DNA of 64,000 nucleotides from Gracilibacillus halophilus YIM-C55.5 (GCF_000359605.1 NZ_APML01000004.1:1-64000); one strand, 5' to 3'; shown: positions 36,613 through 46,620, numbered from the stretch's first letter. The notes: generated from the sequence alone by a model not told the origin. Translations and numbers: made by a program.

Positions 36613-38690
36613 TTATCCTTGAGGCTCTTCTTTATAATCGCATTCGATACATTGTACTTGAACCGATTTCTTCTTCTTTTTCTCTACTAAGATCGATTCA
36701 CACTTTGGACAGTTACGAGCTACTGGTTTATCCCATGAAATAAATTCACAATTTGGATAGTTGTCACACCCATAAAAGGTTCGACGTTTTTTCGTTTTAC
36801 GCTCAACAATGTTACCATCTTTACATCGCGGGCATTTTACACCGATCTCTTTTAAAATGGGCTTTGTATTCCGACAATCAGGGAAATTGGAGCATGCTAA
36901 AAATTTACCATAGCGTCCCATTTTATAAACCATTTCGTGACCGCATTTCTCACAATTAATGCCAGCTGGTTCATCGCGGATTTCCACTTTTTCCATTTCT
37001 TCTTCCGCTTTTTTAAGACGCTGTTCAAACCCTTGATAGAAAGAGTCAATGACTTGGAGCCACTGTGATTTTCCTTCTTCAATTGCGTCCAAATCATCCT
37101 CCATATTGACCGTAAATGTGACGTCGATAATTTCTGGGAAAAACTCTTCTAATAAACCAATAACAATTTCACCCAATTCCGTCGGCACAAATCGACGATT
37201 ATCTAATGTCACGTACCCTCGGCGTTGAATCGTATCCAATGTCGGGGCATACGTAGAAGGTCTACCAATTCCTTTCTCTTCTAATGTACGTACGAGCCTT
37301 GCCTCTGTATACCGTGGCGGTGGCTGTGTAAAGTGTTGATTCGGTTCCATCTTTTGCGCTTTAACATACGTACCTTCTTCTAAATCTGGTAACCATTTGT
37401 TTTCATTCTTCTTCTGATCGTCACTGCTTTCAATATAAACTTTCATAAACCCTTTAAATTTAATTTTTGATCCTGATGCACGAAATTCAACACCTTGGTT
37501 GGTTAAGTGTGCAGTGATCGTATCCATAATCGCTGGGGCCATTTGACTGGCAATGAAACGTTCCCAAATTAATTTATATAACCGGTACTGATCACGTGAT
37601 AATACGGATTTTAATGATTGTGGTGAGCGATGAGCACCAGTTGGTCGAATGGCTTCGTGTGCATCTTGTGCTCCCTCTTGCGTCTTTTGACTTTTTTGCT
37701 TTCCGATATATTCCTTACCATATTGTGATTCAATATAGTCTTTCGCTTGATTCTTGGCAGTATTTGAAATGCGGGTAGAATCTGTACGCATATATGTGAT
37801 GAGCCCGGTAATGCCACCTTCTTTTTTCCCTAAATCAATACCTTCATATAGTTGTTGCGCAACCATCATCGTTTTTCGAGCCCGAAAATTCAATTTTCTT
37901 GCCGCTTCTTGTTGGAGAGATGATGTGGTAAATGCAGGAGATGGGTTTCGTTTCCGTTCAGTTTTTTTATTTTTTCGACTAAAAATTGATTCCCATCCAA
38001 GCGATCTAACACATGATCAACATCCTCACGATTGTTAAGTGGTTGTTTTTTACCATCATAACCATAAAATGACCCTTCGAACGTTGATTGATCTTTTTCA
38101 AATATTGATTCAATACTCCAATATTCTTCTGGTTTAAATTGTTTAATCTCATTTTCACGGTCAATAATCATTTTCACTGCTACGGATTGAACACGTCCTG
38201 CGCTCAATCCTTTTTTAACTTTCTTCCATAATAATGGGCTAATATTATAACCAACTAATCGATCGAGGATTCTTCTAGCTTGCTGTGAATCAACGAGATT
38301 CATATCAATCGTTCGAGGATGCTTAAATGATTCTTTCACTGCATCTTTGGTAATTTCATTGAATACAACACGGCATTCGGACTGAACATCAATGCCTAAA
38401 CTATACGCTAAATGCCAAGCAATCGCTTCACCTTCACGGTCAGGGTCAGCCGCAAGAAACACTTTATCTGCCTTTTTCGCAGCTGTCTTTAATTCCTTTA
38501 AAACTGGTCCTTTTCCTCGAATGGTAATATATTTGGGCTGATAATTTTGCTCGACATCTACCCCGGTTTGACTTTTCGGTAGATCACGAACATGCCCCAT
38601 CGAAGCTTTTACTTTATATTTCTTTCCTAAATATCTTTCAATTGTTTTCGCCTTTGCTGGCGATTCCACGATAACGAGATATTCTGCCAT
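36613..38690 (-). CDS. topA: DNA topoisomerase I (frameshifted at an A-run)
   Basis: TopA relaxes negative supercoils by a type IA mechanism. The N-terminal Toprim domain has [17 protein letters not shown] and the acidic [15 protein letters not shown]. The catalytic Tyr lies in [12 protein letters not shown], and the C-terminus has three zinc-ribbon-type Cys clusters, the last with only part of the set. The frame breaks near residue 240, where the minus strand reads ATA AAA AAA CTG (T-run 37962-37968). One more A gives [20 protein letters not shown] and a 692-residue protein, the B. subtilis length. The same site is a possible -1 slippery sequence, but a missing base is more likely in this essential gene. 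Confidence 0.93.
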
Positions 38691-38770
38691 AAACTCTCAT
38701 ACCCTCCCAAGAGGCATTCATTTCACTATATTTTTTATTTTATTCATTCATGTTACGATAATCTTCCTCA

Positions 38771-38799
38771 TTATTAAATACTTTCCTATCATTTGTCAA
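38771..38799 (-). promoter_or_regulatory. Probable SigA promoter of topA
   Basis: On the minus strand a consensus -35 TTGACA (38799-38794) is followed after 17 bases by TAATAA (38776-38771), with AATAAT one base further. It lies in the 152-base gap between dprA and topA. Confidence 0.55.
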
Positions 38800-38842
38800 A
38801 CATATCAAAATATTTTTTTGAGAATCATTGGATGGTACCAAA

Positions 38843-39748
38843 TTATTTCGATTCTTTCTCCCAAAGAGATCGATGGTGCTCCCAATCCTCTAGAATATCT
38901 TGGGATTGAAAGACCAGCTTGGCACCGTCTTGAATTAATTGATGACATCCTTCACTCGTTTCATGTAAAACAGATCCTGGGACGGCATAAACTTCTCGAC
39001 CTTGTTCTAATGCTTGATCAACCGTAATTAAACTTCCACTACGACGCTTCGCTTCTACCACAACTGTCGCAAAACTAAGTCCACTAATAATTCGATTCCG
39101 TTCAGGAAAATGATATTTCTTAGGTGGGGTTTCTGGAGGGTATTCTGAAATGATGAGATGGTGCTGTTTTAATTGATCGAATAATGCTTGATGTTTTTTC
39201 GGATAAATATGTGAAAAACCACAGCCTAATACGGCAATCGTTGATGTCTGATATTCGATCGCCAATTGATGAGCTAATCCATCAATGCCGAGTGCCATTC
39301 CGCTAATGATTGTCCAATTTTTCAAAAGAATAGGTCGTAATAAATAACGCATCACCGTTTCCGCTTGATTCGATGGATATCGTGTACCAATGACACTTAT
39401 GTTTGGCATTTGAGAAAGTAACTGTTTATGACCAAGAAGATAAAGGACTAGGGGTGGATCTGGAATGGTACGTAATGCCTGAGGAAAATCGGGGTCATAG
39501 ATGGTGAGAATGTGATCGTTGTTTCTTTCATGAACAATCTTTTTCTTGATGTCAACGCGTTGCAATTGTTGCGCGATGAAATGGGCTCGTTCCTTATCGA
39601 TATGAAATGTTTCCTTCCATTGTGTTGACGTCCACTGATAGATCGAAGAGAGAGATGCATCCTCATTAAGCACTTTTCGAAGCAAAGGGCGAGTCATTCC
39701 CTTTATGCGATGTAAATGCATCAATCGCCAATTTTGTTGTTCAAGCAT
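38843..39748 (-). CDS. dprA: DNA-processing protein DprA (Smf)
   Basis: DprA loads RecA onto incoming single-stranded DNA during natural transformation. The 301-residue protein has a helical N-terminal part with a helix-hairpin-helix-like region (LHRIKGMTRPLLRKVL), then the Rossmann-like DprA domain with ISVIGTRYPSNQAETVMRYLL, IISGMALGIDGLAHQLAI, TIAVLGCGFSHIYPKKHQAL and FPERNRIISGLSFATVVVEAK. An AGGAGTG ribosome site supports the start. No C-terminal winged helix is present, as usual in Bacilli. Confidence 0.95.
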   Translation of the reverse strand: MLEQQNWRLMHLHRIKGMTRPLLRKVLNEDASLSSIYQWTSTQWKETFHIDKERAHFIAQQLQRVDIKKKIVHERNNDHILTIYDPDFPQALRTIPDPPLVLYLLGHKQLLSQMPNISVIGTRYPSNQAETVMRYLLRPILLKNWTIISGMALGIDGLAHQLAIEYQTSTIAVLGCGFSHIYPKKHQALFDQLKQHHLIISEYPPETPPKKYHFPERNRIISGLSFATVVVEAKRRSGSLITVDQALEQGREVYAVPGSVLHETSEGCHQLIQDGAKLVFQSQDILEDWEHHRSLWEKESK

Positions 39749-39776
39749 ATCTTCACTCCTTGATTATAAAGAAACA

Positions 39777-39842
39777 GAAGAAGCTGAGACCATCCATCGA
39801 AACCGTCGTCGTTACATGTTTGCGTTTAGTCTCAGCCTCTCT
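39777..39842 (-). terminator. Long-loop terminator after sucD
   Basis: Twelve-base arms (39779-39790 and 39829-39840), with one G-U pair in the RNA, enclose a loop of about 38 bases and are followed on the minus strand by a T/C-rich run. Arms start roughly ten bases after the sucD stop. The loop is long for a simple terminator, but its position and stem fit. Confidence 0.6.
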
Positions 39843-39851
39843 TGTCGTTAC

Positions 39852-40754
39852 TTAGTTTATTTTAGCTTTTTCATATAAACCATTTTCTTTTAACACATTA
39901 ATCATCGTTTCACCCATGACAGCCGGGGTTTCTGCTACTTGAATCCCACAGCTATTCATCGTTTGAATTTTTTCATCAGCTGTGCCTTTACCACCGGAAA
40001 TAATCGCACCAGCATGCCCCATACGTTTTCCTGGTGGTGCTGTTGCGCCACCGATAAATCCAACGACTGGTTTGGTCATATTCTCTTTCACCCATTCGGC
40101 AGCTTCTTCTTCAGCTGTTCCACCAATTTCACCAATCATCATGACGGCCTCTGTTTCCTCGTCTTCATTAAATGCTTTTAATACGTCAATAAAATCGGTC
40201 CCATTTACAGGGTCACCGCCAATGCCAACTGCAGTCGATTGACCAAATCCATTTTCTGATAATTGGTGCACAGCTTCATAAGTTAACGTACCAGAACGGG
40301 AAACAACACCGATATGTCCTTTTTTGTGAATGTAGCCTGGCATAATACCAATTTTACATTCATCTGGCGTAATCACACCGGGGCAATTTGGTCCAACTAA
40401 GCGTGTCTTCTTCCCTTCCATATATCGTTTTACTTTTACCATGTCCATAACGGGAATGTGTTCTGTAATACAAATGACGAGATCCATTTCCGCATCAACT
40501 GCTTCAATAATCGCATCAGCTGCAAATGGAGCAGGTACATAAATGACCGAAGCGTTGGCACCAGTCTGTTGAACCGCTTCCTCAACCGTATTAAAAACAG
40601 GAACGCCTTCTGCTTCCGTTCCACCTTTTTTTGGTGTGACTCCTGCTACAATATTCGTCCCATAATCCAGCATTTGTTTTGTATGAAAAAGCGCTGTTGA
40701 ACCAGTAATCCCTTGAACAAGCACTTTTGTATTTTTATCAATAAATACGCTCAT
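39852..40754 (-). CDS. sucD: Succinyl-CoA synthetase alpha subunit
   Basis: It catalyses succinyl-CoA to succinate with nucleoside triphosphate formation in the TCA cycle, together with SucC. The 300-residue protein has a CoA-binding Rossmann domain ([19 protein letters not shown] near residues 11-29, AGVTPKKGG) and a ligase domain with [17 protein letters not shown] and the phospho-His in [14 protein letters not shown] near residue 246. It follows sucC by 41 bases. Confidence 0.97.
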   Translation of the reverse strand: MSVFIDKNTKVLVQGITGSTALFHTKQMLDYGTNIVAGVTPKKGGTEAEGVPVFNTVEEAVQQTGANASVIYVPAPFAADAIIEAVDAEMDLVICITEHIPVMDMVKVKRYMEGKKTRLVGPNCPGVITPDECKIGIMPGYIHKKGHIGVVSRSGTLTYEAVHQLSENGFGQSTAVGIGGDPVNGTDFIDVLKAFNEDEETEAVMMIGEIGGTAEEEAAEWVKENMTKPVVGFIGGATAPPGKRMGHAGAIISGGKGTADEKIQTMNSCGIQVAETPAVMGETMINVLKENGLYEKAKIN

Positions 40755-40795
40755 GACTTGATCCTCCTTTTTATAGCTTTAAGCGATAATTCTTC

Positions 40796-41956
40796 TTATT
40801 GCACGAATGAAACGATTTTCTCTGCACCATCTGCCATTGATTCCGCTGGTGTAATATTCAAACCAGAATCAGCAAGAATCTCTTTGCCACGTTTAACATT
40901 CGTTCCCTCTAAACGAACAACAAGAGGTATATCTAATCCAACTTCTTTCGTTGCAGCAACTACCCCTTCTGCAATGACATCGCATTTCATAATGCCACCA
41001 AATATATTTACAAATATACCTTTTACATTTTCATCCGATAGAATAATTTTAAAGGCTGCGGTCACTTTCTCCGTTGATGCACCACCACCAACGTCTAAAA
41101 AGTTTGCTGGTTCGCCATGATAATATTTAATAATATCCATGGTGGACATCGCCAGTCCTGCCCCATTCACCATACAACCTATATTTCCATCTAATGCCAC
41201 ATAACTTAGATCATATTTCGATGCTTCAATTTCCTTGTCATCTTCTTCATCAAGATCACGGTAATTCATAATATCTTTCTGACGGAATAAAGCATTATCA
41301 TCAAAGTTTAATTTAGCATCCAACGCTAAAACTTCGCCATCACCAGTTGTGACAAGTGGATTGATTTCAGCAACTGAACAATCTTTGTCAACAAAGACTT
41401 GATATAAGCCCATCATAAATTTAACCGCTTTCGATAAATATTCATCCGGGATATTAATATGAAATGCAAGTCGACGTGCTTGATATGGTAAAAGTCCAGT
41501 GACTGGATCAATTTCTTCTTTAAAAATTTTCTCTGGTGTTTTTGCAGCCACTTCCTCTATCTCTGTCCCGCCTTCTTCTGAGGCCATCATCGTAATACGA
41601 GATGTCTGTCGATCCATGACTAAACCAATATAGTATTCTTGCTTTATGTCACAGCCTTCTTCAATAAGTAATCGCTTAACTTCTTTGCCTTCAGGACCTG
41701 TTTGGTGTGTAACGAGCGTTTTGCCTAAAATTTCATCCGCATATGTACGAACTTCATCATGATTTTTGGCAACCTTTACACCACCTGCTTTTCCTCTACC
41801 ACCAGCATGGATTTGTGCTTTGACAACGGCTACATCTGTCTGAAGCTCGTCGGCCTTCTCAAGCGCTTCATCGACCGAATAAGCTACTTTCCCATTCGGA
41901 ACAGCAACACCGTATTCGCGTAAAATCTCTTTACTCTGATACTCGTGAATATTCAT
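40796..41956 (-). CDS. sucC: Succinyl-CoA synthetase beta subunit
   Basis: SucC supplies the nucleotide-binding ATP-grasp domain of the TCA-cycle enzyme. The 386-residue protein opens with [20 protein letters not shown], has [21 protein letters not shown] near residues 43-63, and [23 protein letters not shown] with metal-binding Asn and Asp near residues 197-217. The C-terminal half includes [27 protein letters not shown]. Length is normal. Confidence 0.97.
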   Translation of the reverse strand: MNIHEYQSKEILREYGVAVPNGKVAYSVDEALEKADELQTDVAVVKAQIHAGGRGKAGGVKVAKNHDEVRTYADEILGKTLVTHQTGPEGKEVKRLLIEEGCDIKQEYYIGLVMDRQTSRITMMASEEGGTEIEEVAAKTPEKIFKEEIDPVTGLLPYQARRLAFHINIPDEYLSKAVKFMMGLYQVFVDKDCSVAEINPLVTTGDGEVLALDAKLNFDDNALFRQKDIMNYRDLDEEDDKEIEASKYDLSYVALDGNIGCMVNGAGLAMSTMDIIKYYHGEPANFLDVGGGASTEKVTAAFKIILSDENVKGIFVNIFGGIMKCDVIAEGVVAATKEVGLDIPLVVRLEGTNVKRGKEILADSGLNITPAESMADGAEKIVSFVQ

Positions 41957-41991
41957 CTTTCATCCTCCCATCAATTAATCACTGCAACTAT

Positions 41992-42021
41992 ATTGTATAA
42001 AAAACTACTGTTCATTGTCCA
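41992..42021 (-). promoter_or_regulatory. Probable SigA promoter of sucCD
   Basis: On the minus strand TGGACA (42021-42016) and TACAAT (41997-41992) are spaced by 18 bases, about 36 bases before the sucC start. No CcpA-type cre site was recognised near it. Confidence 0.5.
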
Positions 42022-42071
42022 CAAAAGACTATAAACATATGAAAATCGTATCATTTAACTACCATTTTGTA

Positions 42072-42377
42072 TTATGATTCATGTGATGTCGTCGAATGGT
42101 CTTTTTTTACGGATTGATCGACTTGATAGATATAGGCAAATACTTCGGCAACAACTTGATATAATTCTTCGGGGATTGTCTCATTGATATTTAATTCAGA
42201 CAAAATGGATACCAAAGATGGATCTTCATGGATCGGCACATTACTTTGTTTCGCTTCTTCGATAATCGATTCAGCCATGTATCCTTTTCCTGCTGCTGTT
42301 ACTTTTGGTGCTTGATCATATGATTGATCATAATGTAAGGCAGCTGCTTTTTTTCGATAAAATTGATCGTTCGTCAT
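42072..42377 (-). CDS. FlhB C-terminal-domain-like protein YlqH
   Basis: This 101-residue protein resembles only the part of FlhB that follows the NPTH autocleavage site. Its start KKAAALHYDQSYDQAPKV aligns with FlhB AIAIKYDEAQAEAPYV, and EELYQVVAEVFAYIYQV aligns with EEFYQAVAEILAYVYRL of the FlhB in this same window. The NPTH itself and the membrane part are missing. It overlaps the end of ylqG by four bases. A role as a free FlhB-C partner or competitor in type III export is inferred from similarity and from FlhX-type proteins known in Helicobacter; no function is established in Bacilli. Confidence 0.85.
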   Translation of the reverse strand: MTNDQFYRKKAAALHYDQSYDQAPKVTAAGKGYMAESIIEEAKQSNVPIHEDPSLVSILSELNINETIPEELYQVVAEVFAYIYQVDQSVKKDHSTTSHES

Positions 42378-44188
42378 ACGCGAAAGTCAATCCTTTCCTG
42401 AGTGTATTGGTTCATAGGTGATGGTTGTGACGTCGTAAAAGTATGCTCTGACCCGGTCATTTCCTTCCAATGAACAGAAGAAAGTTGATAACCTAATAGC
42501 TCCAATTTATTGCGAAGCAACGGTTCAAAGCTCGATAATAAAGCTTTTGTTTCTTTTTGATCATTATAGACGGTTAGACGTATCATTCGTTTTTGAATCG
42601 ACACAGCCATCATCGTTTCTCCCATTCTCTCTAAATCTAAATGAAATAAAATGCGACAAAAATCCGGATCAATTTCACTACCACCTGTTTCTTTCGGCTT
42701 TCCTTCTAGCTGCAATTGAATATCTTTTGCTAAGCCAAACCGTTCAGCAGGAATTTGTAGCGCTACTTGTGACAAATTTACGTCTTGATTGGCCATATGC
42801 AGCTGCATGCCAGTTAATGACTGCAACAAACGTGTTGCTCTTTCACTCACTGCCCCTTCTTGACCTTGCTGATTGAGTAACATCAACATTTGTTTGATTG
42901 AAAAATTTTGATCTTTATTTTGTTGCATCATTTGCGCTTCATCTTGAATACCACTTGTTTGCACAAATTGCTTCATCAAATGAACAAATTCGTCTTTCAC
43001 AGGTAATGATTCTGTTACTCTCATACGACTCAAATGTAACAACAATTCTCTCGCTAATTGTTGATCCCCTTGTGGTAATTGTTGCGTTTGTACGCGATTC
43101 AATAGATGTTCCACCGATTGCGTTTGTTGAATCGATGGTTGTCCGCTTTGCCTCCAGCTTTGTAACGAAAGTGATTCACTTGATGTGAGAGCGGGTTGAA
43201 TTTTTGCATACAATCCTTGTGATTCCATCATCGACTTTACATTCGTGACAATCGATTGAGATGGATTGTCACTGATTTGTGAGAGTTGTTGTGTGACTCG
43301 TTGTAATACTTGATGATCTGATGGCTGTAATGATACTTGCGTCTGTAAAGCCGATTGCAAGCGAGATTGAATGGCAGATAATGATAGATTTGCCTGGTTT
43401 ACATTGTGACTCGTCGCGCTTAATGATTGATTGATTTGCTGTTGGAAATGATTCAATGTCATATCGCTTGGCAACCCACCCATACGTTGCAACAAGGAAA
43501 ATATCGCTTGTCCTTGCTGTTGTATCATTGTTTGCAATGGTTGAGATATTTGATTTGTTGACTGCTGATTTGTGAAAAATTGCAATTGTCGTTGCAAGCT
43601 TTGTCGCATATCCCCTGTACTGTCCGATGAAGATTGAATCATGTTTTGTAGCGAAGACATCTGCTCTGTTATACTGCTCGTTTGATATTGTTGCAAGCTT
43701 TGAAACACTTGATCGGTTAATGGCAAGCGGCGATTGATCATGGATAATAATAATTGTTGAGAGGATGAGTCATTACCAAACGTAGCGAGTAATGAAGCAA
43801 TTTGCTGACCACTCTCCCTCGTAAACGGTACACCTTGAGTGAGCATTTGTTGAAAAAAGGCTTTTGTCTGACGATTAGTGGACACCCCTAATTGTTGCAA
43901 TAGACGATCTAGGCCTTGTTCACTTTGCTGTGGTGCATCAGTAATTTTCCGTAAACGGATCACATCGCCAACTGAGGACACTTGAAATAAATATTGTTTC
44001 CTTGCCGTTAAAGCCGTTTCTAATTGCGCCACTACTTGTTTACCGCCCAATTGAATAGCTGCTTTTTGATTCGGATACAATTCTAATATATTGCCCATGA
44101 GCATTTGTCCAGGACGTAATGGTTGTGTTTGACCTGATTTTTGAACCGATGAGCTTAACATACTACGAAATGCATTCATTTCCACCAT
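42374..44188 (-). CDS. YlqG-like protein with FliK-type features
   Basis: YlqG is a long protein of unknown role encoded between rnhB and ylqH in Bacilli. This one is 604 residues, very rich in Gln, Ser and Leu. The N-terminal 80 or so residues form a small beta-rich domain (GQMLMGNILELYPNQKAAIQLGGKQVVAQ), the long middle is helical and repetitive with many LQxxLQ-type segments, and the C-terminal 120 residues (DFCRILFHLDLERMGETMMAV, LRNKLELLGYQL) resemble the hook-length-control domain of FliK. Pairing with an FlhB-C-like protein echoes the FliK-FlhB pair. It starts with AAGGAGG at good spacing. Confidence 0.8.
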   Translation of the reverse strand: MVEMNAFRSMLSSSVQKSGQTQPLRPGQMLMGNILELYPNQKAAIQLGGKQVVAQLETALTARKQYLFQVSSVGDVIRLRKITDAPQQSEQGLDRLLQQLGVSTNRQTKAFFQQMLTQGVPFTRESGQQIASLLATFGNDSSSQQLLLSMINRRLPLTDQVFQSLQQYQTSSITEQMSSLQNMIQSSSDSTGDMRQSLQRQLQFFTNQQSTNQISQPLQTMIQQQGQAIFSLLQRMGGLPSDMTLNHFQQQINQSLSATSHNVNQANLSLSAIQSRLQSALQTQVSLQPSDHQVLQRVTQQLSQISDNPSQSIVTNVKSMMESQGLYAKIQPALTSSESLSLQSWRQSGQPSIQQTQSVEHLLNRVQTQQLPQGDQQLARELLLHLSRMRVTESLPVKDEFVHLMKQFVQTSGIQDEAQMMQQNKDQNFSIKQMLMLLNQQGQEGAVSERATRLLQSLTGMQLHMANQDVNLSQVALQIPAERFGLAKDIQLQLEGKPKETGGSEIDPDFCRILFHLDLERMGETMMAVSIQKRMIRLTVYNDQKETKALLSSFEPLLRNKLELLGYQLSSVHWKEMTGSEHTFTTSQPSPMNQYTQERIDFRV

Positions 44189-44225
44189 ATTTGAGCCTCC
44201 TTCTCATAAGACGGGGCATACATCC

Positions 44226-44993
44226 TTACGCGTTTTTCTTTCGCAAAAAAGATTGGCGATGATAGGACGAAATCCCATATTGTTCAATCGCATCCATATG
44301 TTCTTTCGTTCCATACCCGCTGTTTTTAGCAAATTGATATTGCGGAACTTTCGCGTGCAATTCTTCCATATATGTATCTCTTGTCACCTTAGCTACTATA
44401 CTAGCTGCTGCGATTGAAATGCTTTTTTGATCACCTTTAACGATTGCTTCACTCGGACATGGTAAGCCTTCTAATTCCATGGCATCCGTAAGAATGTACG
44501 TTGGCTGTACTGGCAATTGTAGGATGGCTGTTTTCATCGCCTTCTTCGTTGCTTGATAAATATTGATGGTATCTATTTCAGTAGGAGACACAAAACTAAC
44601 TTGATAATCGATAGCTGATGAAACAATATATTGATAAAATTGTTCTCTTTTGGCTTTACTCAGTTGTTTAGAGTCATTGATCGATGGCAAATAGAATGTT
44701 TCCGGCAAAACAACAGCAGCAGCTACTACCGGCCCAGCTAAAGGACCTCTTCCTACTTCATCAACGCCAACCACATATTGCTTACCTGAGCGCCATAGTT
44801 CCATTTCCATTGTTCGCATAGCATGAAAACGTTCGATCATTTGTTGTTCTTTCTGTTCTTTTTTCAAATACTGCTGATATAATCGCTGAACGCCTTTGCG
44901 ATGATCATTCTTTAACAAGTCTTTTTCATCTTCTGTTAAGGAATGAGTTTCAACATAGGCTTTTAGTTCTTGAATACTCCCATCCACATTCAC
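44226..44993 (-). CDS. rnhB: Ribonuclease HII
   Basis: RNase HII removes ribonucleotides and RNA primers from DNA. The 255-residue protein has the catalytic DEDD set: Asp-Glu in VVGVDEVGRGPLAGPVVAAAV, Asp in ILTDAMEL and Asp later in DQKSISIAAASIVAKVTRD. A 70-residue N-terminal extension before the catalytic core is usual for Bacillus RnhB. It has its own promoter between it and the rbgA terminator. Confidence 0.96.
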   Translation of the reverse strand: MNVDGSIQELKAYVETHSLTEDEKDLLKNDHRKGVQRLYQQYLKKEQKEQQMIERFHAMRTMEMELWRSGKQYVVGVDEVGRGPLAGPVVAAAVVLPETFYLPSINDSKQLSKAKREQFYQYIVSSAIDYQVSFVSPTEIDTINIYQATKKAMKTAILQLPVQPTYILTDAMELEGLPCPSEAIVKGDQKSISIAAASIVAKVTRDTYMEELHAKVPQYQFAKNSGYGTKEHMDAIEQYGISSYHRQSFLRKKNA

Positions 44994-45027
44994 GATGCAT
45001 CCCTCATTTTATATATTATCGGATATT

Positions 45028-45056
45028 TTTATAGAAAATAAAGTGGTTGAGACCAA
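45028..45056 (-). promoter_or_regulatory. Possible SigA promoter of rnhB-ylqG-ylqH
   Basis: On the minus strand TTGGTC (45056-45051) and TATAAA (45033-45028) are separated by 17 bases, directly downstream of the rbgA terminator. Confidence 0.45.
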
Positions 45057-45066
45057 GGTAGTACAA

Positions 45067-45116
45067 ACTCAAATAAAACCCGAACTTTATCTTATTACAT
45101 CATGATAAAATTCGGG
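45067..45116 (-). terminator. Intrinsic terminator after rbgA
   Basis: The arms CCCGAA-TTTATC (45079-45091) and GATAAA-TTCGGG (45104-45116) pair with one mismatch around a 12-base loop, and the minus strand continues with TTTTATTT. It lies about 57 bases beyond the rbgA stop. Confidence 0.85.
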
Positions 45117-45172
45117 TATACCGACGGCTCTATTCATTGTTTGGCTGTTGAGTCGTTCCATAATGTACGTCA

Positions 45173-46036
45173 TCATTCTTCTTCAATTTGATAGTCGGGT
45201 TGTTCTAAACTAATTGAACCCAACTTACCTGTCCGCAGATCTTGTAATATAATATCGGCAACTTTTTCTTCGTTTACATTTCCTCCAGCTTCTAAACATC
45301 CCCGTTTCGTTCCTATATGTTGAAATAATGAATCGACGTCAATTGATGGATCATTTAGTTGATAGCGTTCGGACAATTGGTTCGGATAATGGTCTTTCAT
45401 ATATTGAAGAATAAATGCCGCAACGTCTTCGGTCGGTAACAGTTGGTCTTTAATCGTACCTATTGCAGCTAATCGATACCCCACAATTTCTTCCTCAAAC
45501 TTCGGCCATAAAATGCCAGGTGTATCAAGCAATTCGAATTCTTTTTTTACCTTAATCCATGCTTGTTTTTTGGTGATACCTGGTCGGTCGCCTGTACTCG
45601 CAATTTTTTTATGCGCCAATCGATTAATAAACGTTGATTTCCCTACATTAGGGATACCGATAATCATTGCTCGGGCAGGTCGTGGTCTCAATCCTTTTCG
45701 CTTCCATTTTTCCAAAGATTTATTTGCTAATGTTTTAGCTGCTTGAATCACGTGTTGAATATCTTGCTTTTGATTCACATCTACCGTGATCGCATTGTGT
45801 TGATCGTTCGTTAACTGCTCTAGCCATTGTTCGGTGACTGCTTCATCGGCAAGGTCTTTTTTCATTAACACAATCAATTTATCTTTATTTTGTAACGTGT
45901 GTTGTAGCATCGGGTTTTGTGAAGCAAGCGGAGCCCTAGCATCCACTAATTCGATCACAAAATCGACGACTTTTAATTTTTCCTCAACTTCACGTTTTGC
46001 TTTGGCCATATGTCCAGGAAACCATTGAATCGTCAT
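45173..46036 (-). CDS. rbgA: Ribosome biogenesis GTPase RbgA (YlqF)
   Basis: RbgA is needed for late 50S assembly, including incorporation of L16. The 287-residue protein is a circularly permuted GTPase: G4-type MKKDLAD near residue 58 comes before the P-loop GIPNVGKSTFINRLAHK near residues 127-143, followed by GITKKQAW (G2) and DTPGILWPKF (G3). The N-terminus IQWFPGHMAKAKREVEEKL is a signature of this family. It follows lepB by 23 bases. Confidence 0.96.
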   Translation of the reverse strand: MTIQWFPGHMAKAKREVEEKLKVVDFVIELVDARAPLASQNPMLQHTLQNKDKLIVLMKKDLADEAVTEQWLEQLTNDQHNAITVDVNQKQDIQHVIQAAKTLANKSLEKWKRKGLRPRPARAMIIGIPNVGKSTFINRLAHKKIASTGDRPGITKKQAWIKVKKEFELLDTPGILWPKFEEEIVGYRLAAIGTIKDQLLPTEDVAAFILQYMKDHYPNQLSERYQLNDPSIDVDSLFQHIGTKRGCLEAGGNVNEEKVADIILQDLRTGKLGSISLEQPDYQIEEE

Positions 46037-46059
46037 GCTTCCACCTCACTCATTGCTGA

Positions 46060-46620
46060 TTATTCTATCCACTGCCAACTATTGATGGGCCAATAAGTAA
46101 ATAATGCTTGACCTACCACTTGCTCGATAGGGATTAGTCCTAAACGTCTACTATCGGTCGAATCTGGTCGGTTATCACCTAACACAAACACATATCCTTC
46201 TGGAATCGTTTCATAATTCCCTGGGACATCTTCTGCTAAGGTAAAGTCCGTTGTGTATGATTCCTCTTCTGCTAAATGTTGTTTCGCTTCTGCTAAAAAA
46301 GGCTCTTCCACAAATTCATCATTTACATACAACTTATCATTTCGATACGCAATCGTCTCACCAGGAAGGCCAATGACTCGTTTGATATAGTCACGTGTTG
46401 AAGTTGCATGAAATACAATGACATCAAATCGCTGAATATCAGTAAAATGCTTACTGACCTTTTCGACGATTAAACGATCACTGTTTTGCAACGTTGGTTC
46501 CATGGATGGTCCCTCGACAACTATCGGCATAACAATAAATATTCGCAATAATAAAAAAACTGCAACGGTAATGATGATCGTTCGTATCCATTCCTTCCAA
46601 TCAACTTTTTTGCTAGACAT
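46060..46620 (-). CDS. lepB: Type I signal peptidase
   Basis: It removes signal peptides from secreted proteins on the outer face of the membrane. The 186-residue protein has one N-terminal membrane anchor (about residues 12-32), catalytic Ser in EGPSMEPTL near residue 39, and catalytic Lys in STRDYIKRVIGLPGE near residue 79. The later box VFVLGDNRPDSTDSRRLG is also intact. A SipS/SipT-type gene between rbgA and rplS is the B. subtilis arrangement. Confidence 0.94.
   Translation of the reverse strand: MSSKKVDWKEWIRTIIITVAVFLLLRIFIVMPIVVEGPSMEPTLQNSDRLIVEKVSKHFTDIQRFDVIVFHATSTRDYIKRVIGLPGETIAYRNDKLYVNDEFVEEPFLAEAKQHLAEEESYTTDFTLAEDVPGNYETIPEGYVFVLGDNRPDSTDSRRLGLIPIEQVVGQALFTYWPINSWQWIE

Noticed and set aside
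39777-39842. T-box or other riboswitch before dprA
   Set aside because: I could not find a T-box sequence or any known riboswitch core, and the hairpin is placed as the sucD terminator.
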